Assembly: GCA_017407365.1 (NCBI GenBank)
Contig: JAFQWR010000093.1
Location: 1-5,050 of the forward strand
DNA: 5,050 nt
Direction: 5' to 3'
DNA from: Clostridia bacterium
GTDB taxonomy: Bacteria; Bacillota; Clostridia; Christensenellales; HGM11417
A program made the position numbers and the translations under genes. Below, one piece after another: positions 1-5,050 of this stretch. The notes beneath the pieces were generated by a model. It made no database searches. It was given only the letters and a program-made list of their open reading frames with translations, and was not told the DNA's origin. Position 1 is the stretch's first letter. Each line of letters opens with the position of its first letter.

Positions 1-2844
1 CCCGTCACCGCAAGCCTTACCCTTTACGGCGCATGGATCAAGCTGATTGCAATCACCTTCACCGCTCTGGGCGAGAGGGTTGAGAGCGTTGTAATCGACG
101 AAAACGGCACGCTCAGCGTGTTGCCCTCCGCACCTGCAAAGGCTTCCGAAACGAAGCAGAACGGCAATATTTTAACCTTCACCTTTGATGCATGGTTCAC
201 CGAAGAGGGCGAAAAGGTTACCTTAAATACCGTATTTGCAGAGGATACCGTGCTGGTTGCTAATTATTCTCACGTAGAAAAAAGAAACGGCATGGTGGTA
301 ACTTACGATGAAAACGGCAATGCGCAGTATTCCATCGCAACCACCAACAGAGGTACTATCCTCGACGGTATGACCTGTGATTGGGAAGCCTACAGCGCAT
401 ACGAATTCACCCACACCTTAACCTACGGCAAGTGGGATGCAAGCAAGCACGCAAACTACCGTGCAACCATCTTCACCAACGCCGGCAGTGATATCGACTT
501 CAACGGCGATAAGGTAGATGCAGGCGGAATGCCCGAGGGTACCATCTGGTTCAACTTCCAAAGAGGCACGGTTATCTTCGGCGCCAAGATTTACGGCTCC
601 TCCAAGAACACGTGGGAAGCTACGTTTGGCGGTCTTTCCGCAGATTGTCCCTACAAGGTGCACTACAACGCATTGGTGGCAGGCAAGCCCGCATCGTTTG
701 TATGGAAATTCAAATACGGCGTGCGTGACGATAATACCGCATGGATCAAGCTGTATGTGATGGATAGCCTTCTGTTTACCTACAACTTAGAGGCAGACGG
801 CGTAACGCACACCACCTCCGACGGCAAGACGCTCGACATGGTAGACGGCGAAATTGTCTGGGGCAAGGTATGTAACGACAACAACCAGAGAACGGTTACC
901 CCCTACTACAGCCCCTACATCAATGCGACCGAAAGCGCCGTTATGACGCGCGGCAACGACGTAGGTCTGTGGCCCTGGGGCTCTTGTGCAAATGTTGGCG
1001 GACTGCTCATCCACGACATCTCCAACGTTCCTACCGAAAGCCGCGACCCCATGGCAAAGGTTCATAACGTAGTTTACAAAAACACCTACGGCACGGATAT
1101 TGAGAGCACCGCTTGCTTAAACGATATGATCGGTAGCTTTGTTGCCGATGACAGCGGCATTCTGTTTGCAGATGCCTCCGATAAAAACAGCGCATATTAC
1201 AACAAATTTATCGGCTGGAGTCTTACCGAGGGCGGAGAAATTGCCACCGCCTTTGCCAACGCAACGGTTGTAAACGGTCTGATCACCGTATATCCTGTAT
1301 ATCAGAAGATAGAGCTGAATACCCTTTCGTTTGATGCGGATAACGGCAGTGAAACGGTGTATAGCTACTATGCGCCCGGCGAAGCGGTTGTTATGCCCGA
1401 AGCCCCCGAAAAAGAGGGCTACATTGCCGAAAACGGCAGTCAGGTAACCTTCGTGTTCAAGGGCTGGTATGCAGGCGACGTTGCATTTGATGCGGACGCT
1501 GAGCTTACGGAAGACGTTGCCTTAAAGGCTGTTTACGAAAAAACGAGCGCATTCCGTGTGGACTTCGTAACGGAATACGTGACTGTGGAATATGCTCTCG
1601 TTGCAGAAAACGGCACGTTCGAGCCCGAAATGCCCGCAGACAGAGAGGACGTTTATTTTGCAGGCTGGTACTATGATGCCGCTTATGTCAACGCCTTTGA
1701 CGCAAGCGCTCCCGTAACCGAAAACCTCACGCTCTACGGCCTGTGGGAAAGCTATCTGGAAATCAAGTTTGTTGCGCAGGATGAAACGGTGGATATTCTT
1801 TCCGTGAAAAAGAACGGAAGCATCAGCGAATTCCCCGTTGCTCCCGAAAAGGATATGGATATCAAGCCCAACGCAAACCAGGTAACCTATGCCTTTGATG
1901 CATGGTATACCGAGGCTGAGGAAAAGGTTACGGCTAAAACGCAGTTTGCCGAAAGCACTACCTTAACCGCAAAATACAGCGCAACGGAAACGAGAAACGG
2001 CATGGTGGTAAGCTATGACGAAAACGGCAAGGCGCAGTATTCCATTGCAACCACCAACAGAGGTACTATTCTTGACGGTATGACCTGCGATTGGGAAACC
2101 TACAGCGCATACGAATTCACCCACACCTTAACCTACGGCAAGTGGAATGCAAGTAAGCACGCAAACTACCGTGCAACCATCTTCACCAACGCAGGTAACG
2201 ACATCGACTTCAACGGTGATAAGGATGCCACGCTGGTTGATGCAGAGGGTGCCATCTGGTTCAACTTCCAAAGAGGCACGGTTATCTTCGGCGCCAAGAT
2301 TTACGGCTCCTCCAAGAACACGTGGGAAGTTTCGTTTGGCGGCCTTTCCTTAGATTGCCCCTACAAGGTGCATTACAATGCTTTGGTGGCAGGTGAGCCC
2401 GCATCGTTTGTATGGAAGTACAAATACGGCGTGCGCAACGACAACACCGCATGGATCAAGCTGTACATAATGGATAGTCTTCTGTTTACCTACAACTTAG
2501 AGGCAGATGCCGCTAAGCACACCACCTCCGACGGCAAAACGCTCGATATGGTAGACGGTGAAATCGTCTGGGGTCAGGTATGTAACGACAACAACCAGAG
2601 AACGGCTACTCCCTACTATAGCCCCTACATCAACGCAACCGAGGAAGCAGTTATCCCGCGCGGCAACGACGTAGGTCTGTGGCCTTGGGGTACTTGTGCA
2701 AACGTTGGCGGACTGCTTATCCACGATATCTCCAACACCCCCATCGAAAGACGTCAGACGGAGGACTCCTCCGACGGCGCACAGACGGTAGCGGTTTTAG
2801 AAGCGGTTCTCCCCGGTGACAAGCGTAGCGTTGTAACGGAATAA
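1..2844 (+). CDS. Giant modular repeat protein with InlB B-type repeats and two unassigned ~253-aa domains (5' partial)
   Basis: The frame is open from base 1 to TAA at 2842-2844, giving 947 residues of a longer protein. The first residues (PVTASLTLYGAW) are the end of a Listeria-Bacteroides/InlB B-type repeat (Flg_new family), so the gene is truncated by the window edge and the GTG at 118 is not a start. Order by partial-protein residue: repeat end 1-12; B-like repeat 17-92 (FDAWFTE core); large domain copy 1 about 95-347; degenerate B-like segment 353-435 (FIGWSLTEGG); B-repeats 440-517 (FKGWYAGD), 518-584 (FAGWYYDAAY...LTLYGLW) and 587-662 (FDAWYTE); large domain copy 2 about 665-917; unique tail 918-947. 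No LPXTG motif, SLH domain or C-terminal membrane segment is visible. B-repeats occur mostly in secreted or wall-associated proteins, so an extracellular adhesion or structural role is inferred. The large domain is rich in Trp, Tyr, Gly, Asn and Thr and looks like a beta-sandwich, but I do not recognise it. The gene is followed closely by a LamG-phosphoesterase gene. Confidence 0.9.
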   Translation, partial: PVTASLTLYGAWIKLIAITFTALGERVESVVIDENGTLSVLPSAPAKASETKQNGNILTFTFDAWFTEEGEKVTLNTVFAEDTVLVANYSHVEKRNGMVVTYDENGNAQYSIATTNRGTILDGMTCDWEAYSAYEFTHTLTYGKWDASKHANYRATIFTNAGSDIDFNGDKVDAGGMPEGTIWFNFQRGTVIFGAKIYGSSKNTWEATFGGLSADCPYKVHYNALVAGKPASFVWKFKYGVRDDNTAWIKLYVMDSLLFTYNLEADGVTHTTSDGKTLDMVDGEIVWGKVCNDNNQRTVTPYYSPYINATESAVMTRGNDVGLWPWGSCANVGGLLIHDISNVPTESRDPMAKVHNVVYKNTYGTDIESTACLNDMIGSFVADDSGILFADASDKNSAYYNKFIGWSLTEGGEIATAFANATVVNGLITVYPVYQKIELNTLSFDADNGSETVYSYYAPGEAVVMPEAPEKEGYIAENGSQVTFVFKGWYAGDVAFDADAELTEDVALKAVYEKTSAFRVDFVTEYVTVEYALVAENGTFEPEMPADREDVYFAGWYYDAAYVNAFDASAPVTENLTLYGLWESYLEIKFVAQDETVDILSVKKNGSISEFPVAPEKDMDIKPNANQVTYAFDAWYTEAEEKVTAKTQFAESTTLTAKYSATETRNGMVVSYDENGKAQYSIATTNRGTILDGMTCDWETYSAYEFTHTLTYGKWNASKHANYRATIFTNAGNDIDFNGDKDATLVDAEGAIWFNFQRGTVIFGAKIYGSSKNTWEVSFGGLSLDCPYKVHYNALVAGEPASFVWKYKYGVRNDNTAWIKLYIMDSLLFTYNLEADAAKHTTSDGKTLDMVDGEIVWGQVCNDNNQRTATPYYSPYINATEEAVIPRGNDVGLWPWGTCANVGGLLIHDISNTPIERRQTEDSSDGAQTVAVLEAVLPGDKRSVVTE
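283..1040 (+). repeat. Large-domain repeat, copy 1
   Basis: This stretch encodes a domain running from RNGMVVTYDENGNAQYS to GLLIHDISNVPTES, about residues 95-347 of the partial protein. It pairs without net gap with 1993-2750. By hand count about 32 of 253 residues differ, so identity is about 87%. Notable segments are DIDFNGD at residues 164-170, a possible Asp/Asn metal-binding loop of the DxDxNG type but without a clear closing acidic residue; FNFQRGTVIFGAKIYG; and AWIKLYVMDSLLFTYNLE, which resembles a strand pair in jelly-roll or LamG-like folds. The fold guess is weak and no family is assigned. Confidence 0.85.
1060..1992 (+). other. Linker of B-type (Listeria-Bacteroides) repeats between the two large domains
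   Basis: This stretch encodes four successive beta-grasp-like segments of about 65-85 residues. The first (354-435) is degenerate, with core FIGWSLTEGGEI. The next three carry the family signature of an aromatic-x-x-W-aromatic core, an acidic/Ala stretch, and a closing L-x-A-x-Y or L-T-L-Y-G-x-W strand: FKGWYAGD with LKAVY, FAGWYYDAAY with LTLYGLW, and FDAWYTE with LTAKY. Such repeats act as stalks or spacers in surface proteins such as internalin B. Here they would separate the large domains. Binding of a ligand by these repeats is possible but not shown by the sequence. Confidence 0.75.
1993..2750 (+). repeat. Large-domain repeat, copy 2
   Basis: This is the second copy of the domain (RNGMVVSYDENGKAQYS to GLLIHDISNTPIER), about residues 665-917 of the partial protein. 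It shares long exact DNA runs with copy 1: 78 nt at 2252-2329 match 542-619, and about 45 nt at 2101-2145 match 391-435. Synonymous positions are therefore conserved as well. The main length-neutral difference lies at 2224-2244 (versus 514-534), where DATLVDA replaces VDAGGMP. It is the last unit before the C-terminal tail. Confidence 0.85.
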
Positions 2845-2850
2845 TGGAAC

Positions 2851-2856
2851 AGGAGG
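2851..2856 (+). promoter_or_regulatory. Ribosome binding site deciding the ATG start at 2865
   Basis: AGGAGG lies 8 nt before ATG 2865. An earlier in-frame ATG at 2844 overlaps the stop of the upstream gene (TAATG) but has no Shine-Dalgarno in front. It would also put acidic residues (EQED) ahead of the Lys-rich signal peptide. The later ATG is therefore chosen. Confidence 0.9.
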
Positions 2857-2864
2857 ATAAATTT

Positions 2865-4532
2865 ATGAAAAAGAAAAATTTAGTAATCATGCTTACTGCG
2901 TGCCTTCTTACCGTTTGTTTTTGCTTTGCAGGTATTTTAAGCATTCAGTCGGCGGCAGACAGAATCACGCCCGTAACGCCTCAGGTTTTCAAAACTGTAA
3001 ACGGCTATAACTACAACATCAGCGAAACCTTTCCCGATTCTCCCGATTCCATCGAGATGTGGATCAACGTGCCCGCAACCTCCTTGGGCGGCACGATTAT
3101 GGGCAACAGACACAACAAGGAATACGAATGCAACGCCATCTCGCTGGAGATCGACTCCTTTGGTTATTTTGCGTTCGGCTGGAATGAGTTTGCTGTTTCG
3201 CACACCTTCGTGGGCACGCAAAGCCTGTTTGACGATCAGTGGCACCACATTGCTCTCGTTCGTACCGAAAACAGCTTCACCTACTATTTAGACGGTGAGG
3301 TAGAGGCTGTATACGAGGTGAAGTCCGAGCCCATGGTAAACAAATCCACCGTCAATATCGGCGTGGATAAGCGTTGCTGGTTAGAAAGCAAAACACCCTT
3401 CGAGGGCTACATCAGACAGCTTACCGTTTATACGGGTGCAATCACGCAGGCGCAGGTCGAAAGCGATATCACCAACAGCGCAATTACCTCTGCAGATAAC
3501 GTATCCGCGGGCACCAGGCTGATGGGCAACTGGTATTTCGGTGACGAATGGACAAAGCGTGTTGTAGAAAGCAGTGAGCCCGGTACCCCTGTGGCAAACC
3601 TCAATACCTTCGAAAAGTACGTTGGCGCAGATTATTCCTTCGGTGATTACGATTATACCTTCGTTATCATCCCCGACATTCAGATTATGACCAACTACAA
3701 CACCGGCCGCCTCAACTATATGACGCAATGGCTTGTAGACAACAAGGAACGTCTGAATATCGAGTTTGTCATTCAGGTCGGTGATCTTTCCGATACCGGC
3801 AGAGATGAGCAGGAATATATCGATGCATCGAGGGGCATGAGCAGACTGGATAACAACATTCCCTACTGCTTCGTTCCCGGCAACCACGATTACAACGACA
3901 ACTTTGCTTCCCGTGATACCGGCTTCTTCAATAAGTATTATCCTGTTTCCAAGCACAGTCAGCTTCCCGGCTTCGGTGGCGTGTACGAAGAGAACAAGAT
4001 GGAAAACAGCTATTACCTGTTTGAGGCGGGCGATGTGGAATACCTCGTGCTCAACTTAGAGTTCCGTCCCAGAATGAAGGTTCTGCGCTGGGCAGGCAGA
4101 GTGATCGAGCAATTCCCCGACCGCCGTGTAATCGTTATGTCTCACGAGATGATACATCCCTTTGGCAATTACGTGCAGAGCGTCAGCGCAGGCTTCGATG
4201 TTACCGCATCTCAGCAGATGTTTGATTGCCTGATCTCCAAATACCCCAACGTATTTATGGCAGTAGGCGGTCACCATTGCTACGACGATATCGTATACCG
4301 TACCGATTACGGTGTAAACGGCAACAAGGTTCTGGGTATGCTGGTAGACGGTCAGGGCACCAAGTATCAGGGCAGCAATGCACAGGATATGGTTCTTCTG
4401 TGTCATGTAAACGAAAGCGACAAAACCATCAACTTCGTTTATTATTCGCCCGAGCAAGGCAAGGTCTGGAATATTCAGAATCAGTTTGAGGTCAACTTTG
4501 CCGATGAAAAGAATCCCACGGTTGGCGCATAA
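2865..4532 (+). CDS. Secreted LamG-like/calcineurin-like metallophosphoesterase fusion
   Basis: This is a 555-residue protein. Residues 1-31 form an export signal: KKKN, a hydrophobic stretch, then a likely signal peptidase I site around QSA-A-DR at 29-33. Residues about 42-200 are a LamG/concanavalin A-like beta-sandwich, with SIEMWINV at 62-69, WHHIALVR at 126-133, YYLDG at 140-144 and FEGYIRQLTVY at 179-189. Residues about 261-530 are a calcineurin-like metallophosphoesterase with metal ligands in order: D271 and Q273 (PDIQ, a Gln variant of DxH), GDLSD with D307 and D310, GNHD with N340 and H341, H427 (MSHE), and GGHHC at 468-472. The last His of the usual GHxH is apparently Cys472. The family hydrolyses phosphoester bonds using two metals; the substrate here is unknown. 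LamG domains often bind glycans or proteins, so targeting of the enzyme to an extracellular polymer is inferred. It starts 20 nt after the repeat-protein gene and shares its operon. No C-terminal anchor is visible. Confidence 0.88.
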   Translation: MKKKNLVIMLTACLLTVCFCFAGILSIQSAADRITPVTPQVFKTVNGYNYNISETFPDSPDSIEMWINVPATSLGGTIMGNRHNKEYECNAISLEIDSFGYFAFGWNEFAVSHTFVGTQSLFDDQWHHIALVRTENSFTYYLDGEVEAVYEVKSEPMVNKSTVNIGVDKRCWLESKTPFEGYIRQLTVYTGAITQAQVESDITNSAITSADNVSAGTRLMGNWYFGDEWTKRVVESSEPGTPVANLNTFEKYVGADYSFGDYDYTFVIIPDIQIMTNYNTGRLNYMTQWLVDNKERLNIEFVIQVGDLSDTGRDEQEYIDASRGMSRLDNNIPYCFVPGNHDYNDNFASRDTGFFNKYYPVSKHSQLPGFGGVYEENKMENSYYLFEAGDVEYLVLNLEFRPRMKVLRWAGRVIEQFPDRRVIVMSHEMIHPFGNYVQSVSAGFDVTASQQMFDCLISKYPNVFMAVGGHHCYDDIVYRTDYGVNGNKVLGMLVDGQGTKYQGSNAQDMVLLCHVNESDKTINFVYYSPEQGKVWNIQNQFEVNFADEKNPTVGA

Positions 4533-4554
4533 TCGGCGTCAGCAGCTAAAAATC

Positions 4555-4584
4555 AAGGAGCGTGCCTTTTGCACGCTCCTTTTT
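4555..4584. terminator. Intrinsic terminator, probably bidirectional
   Basis: A perfect 11-bp stem (AAGGAGCGTGC at 4555-4565 with GCACGCTCCTT at 4571-4581) encloses a 5-nt CTTTT loop. A T-run at 4580-4584 follows on the + strand, 23 nt after the phosphoesterase stop. On the - strand the same hairpin is followed, after two bases, by TTTTT (4548-4552 as AAAAA on +). It can therefore also end transcription of the convergent right-hand operon, whose last stop is about 60 nt away. Confidence 0.92.
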
Positions 4585-4644
4585 ATATCCGCTATTTTGC
4601 TTTTAAGCTGTGTTTTTGTGATTATAAGGTCTTGTGCTTTGCGC

Positions 4645-4908
4645 CTACGAAAACAGCGCCTGCGCCTCGTGCAGGGCAGAGGATAATAGCTCCTTGGTGG
4701 TGGGCAGATTCATCAGATACCCGTTTGCCTCCGCAAGCTCGGTAAGGCGGTCGATGCAATCGAGCATTTTTGCAATATCCTGACGGAATTGCTTTTTCAG
4801 CTCCTTATCGCAAAGCCTTGTGTAGCCGTGGATATAGTGCGAGGTGAGGTCACCCAGGCAGGATAGCACGCATAGCACGGCCTCCTTTTCATTGTGCAGA
4901 TGTGGCAT
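4645..4908 (-). CDS. Small helical protein, possible CotF-like spore coat family member
   Basis: This is an 87-residue protein (MPHLHNEKEAVLCVLS to HEAQALFS). ATG at 4906-4908 is chosen because GGGAGGA (4914-4920 on the - strand) sits 5 nt upstream; the longer GTG start at 4947 has no such site. The sequence is almost entirely predicted helix. Its layout is Leu-rich helix 1 with LTSHYIHGYTRLC at 21-33, then KELKKQFRQDIAKMLDCIDRL at about 35-55, then a Gly-Tyr turn (ANGYL, 61-65). This matches the pattern of CotF-type spore coat proteins: an LT..Y motif, L+..F......, then a G-Y/W-Y segment. It lacks a signal peptide and membrane segments. The assignment is by pattern only; another small four-helix-bundle family is possible. 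It overlaps the upstream frame by 20 nt, suggesting coupled translation. Confidence 0.6.
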   Translation of the reverse strand: MPHLHNEKEAVLCVLSCLGDLTSHYIHGYTRLCDKELKKQFRQDIAKMLDCIDRLTELAEANGYLMNLPTTKELLSSALHEAQALFS

Positions 4909-5050
4909 GACTATCCTCCCGTATGCGTGCGGTGAAGCGCTCTGCACTCCTGTGGAGCAGCTGTCTTGTGCTGTTTAATGCGTGGCAGGTGGTGGGGTCT
5001 GTCAGCTGTGAGGCGTATTCCTCGCATTTTTGTGTAATAGCATACTGCTC
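4889..5050 (-). CDS. Partial upstream reading frame of the right-hand operon, unknown function (start beyond window)
   Basis: On the - strand a frame is open from the window edge to TGA at 4889-4891, giving 53 C-terminal residues (EQYAITQKCEEYASQLTD... to ...REDSHATSAQ). The other two - strand frames here either stop early or read as Pro/Arg/His-rich sequence. This frame shows a helical, charged pattern (QKCEEYASQL, ALNSTRQLLHRSAERFTARIRE). It overlaps the next gene by 20 nt and contains that gene's ribosome binding site, as in coupled operon genes. It may be another small coat-type or helical protein, but too little is visible to name it. Confidence 0.5.
   Translation of the reverse strand, partial: EQYAITQKCEEYASQLTDPTTCHALNSTRQLLHRSAERFTARIREDSHATSAQ
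4914..4920 (-). promoter_or_regulatory. Ribosome binding site for the CotF-like gene
   Basis: On the - strand, GGGAGGA is followed by TAGTC and then ATG at 4908. It lies inside the end of the upstream reading frame and decides the start of the 87-residue protein over the GTG at 4947. Confidence 0.8.

Larger units (their letters stand above)
1..2750 (+). repeat. Long-period tandem repeat, unit 1710 bp (570 codons)
   Basis: Bases 1-1040 align with 1711-2750 at a constant offset of 1710. Position 1 (cccgtcaccg) pairs with 1711 (cccgtaaccg), 283 with 1993, 961 with 2671 and 1009 with 2719. The offset is a multiple of three, so units join in frame. Each unit encodes B-type repeats followed by one large domain. 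Similarity is uneven: moderate over the B-repeats and very high over the large domain. It stops after about 2750, where the C-terminal tail replaces the next unit. Because the match already holds at base 1, the repeat continues upstream and the unit count is unknown. Confidence 0.9.

Noticed and set aside
118..120. GTG as the start codon of the large repeat gene
   Set aside because: The same frame is open back to base 1 and encodes a recognisable B-repeat end and the start of another repeat. No Shine-Dalgarno or signal peptide accompanies the GTG.
518..760. Plus-strand frame-2 reading frame, with a similar one at 2147-2353
   Set aside because: Both are alternative-frame shadows of the large domain. 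They recur only because the DNA of the two copies is nearly identical, and the product is Ser/Arg/Pro-rich without structure.
283..2750. Insertion sequence or transposon as the explanation for the long direct repeats
   Set aside because: The repeats are in frame inside one reading frame, differ by scattered substitutions, and show no terminal inverted repeats or transposase. They are protein-domain repeats.
2844..2846. ATG overlapping the upstream stop as the start of the phosphoesterase
   Set aside because: There is no ribosome binding site before it. AGGAGG at 2851-2856 is correctly spaced for ATG 2865, which directly precedes the signal peptide.
3381..3956. Long minus-strand open frame (191 codons) opposite the phosphoesterase gene
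   Set aside because: It lies wholly antisense to a gene with clear catalytic motifs, has no ribosome binding site, and its Val/Ile-rich composition is typical of antisense reads. The other minus-strand frames inside 223-3248 and 4056-4457 are rejected for the same reason.
4486..4686. Plus-strand 66-codon frame with a hydrophobic stretch
   Set aside because: It runs through the terminator hairpin and overlaps both neighbouring genes. The hydrophobic part comes from T-rich intergenic DNA, and no ribosome binding site is seen.
4945..4947. GTG start giving a 100-residue version of the CotF-like protein
   Set aside because: It has no good Shine-Dalgarno, and the added residues carry no conserved pattern. 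ATG 4908 has GGGAGGA at ideal spacing.

Overview
The window looks like chromosomal DNA of a Gram-positive, probably Clostridia-type gut bacterium. The basis is the AGGAGG-type Shine-Dalgarno sites, the Listeria-Bacteroides (InlB B-type) surface repeats, the secretion signal on the second gene, and a small helical protein at the right edge that resembles CotF-type spore coat proteins. No 16S, tRNA or clear single-taxon marker is present, so this placement is an inference.

Left part (1-2844, + strand): the 3' portion of a very large gene for a modular, presumably surface-exposed repeat protein. The frame is open to base 1, so the true start lies upstream. The protein is built from an approximately 570-residue unit (exactly 1710 bp). 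Each unit holds several InlB B-type repeats and one large domain of about 253 residues that I cannot assign to a named family. Two copies of the large domain are present (283-1040 and 1993-2750) and are about 87% identical. The B-repeat just before each copy is only about 47% identical to its counterpart. The 1710-bp phase continues to base 1, so at least part of another unit must lie upstream.

Middle part (2865-4532, + strand): 20 nt downstream and evidently in the same operon is a secreted two-domain protein, a LamG/concanavalin-like domain fused to a calcineurin-like metallophosphoesterase. A strong intrinsic terminator at 4555-4584 closes the operon.

Right part (4645-5050, - strand): a convergent operon with two small overlapping reading frames. 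One is an 87-residue CotF-like helical protein; the other is an upstream partner cut by the window edge. The terminator hairpin has a T-run on both sides and probably serves both operons.

Overall the left operon looks like an export/cell-surface system: a giant repetitive beta-rich protein plus a secreted LamG-phosphoesterase. Its substrate or partner cannot be read from sequence. No mobile element, CRISPR array, RNA gene or attachment site was seen. The most noteworthy signals are the domain-limited near-identity of the two large repeats, the compensating indels inside them, and the unassigned domain itself.
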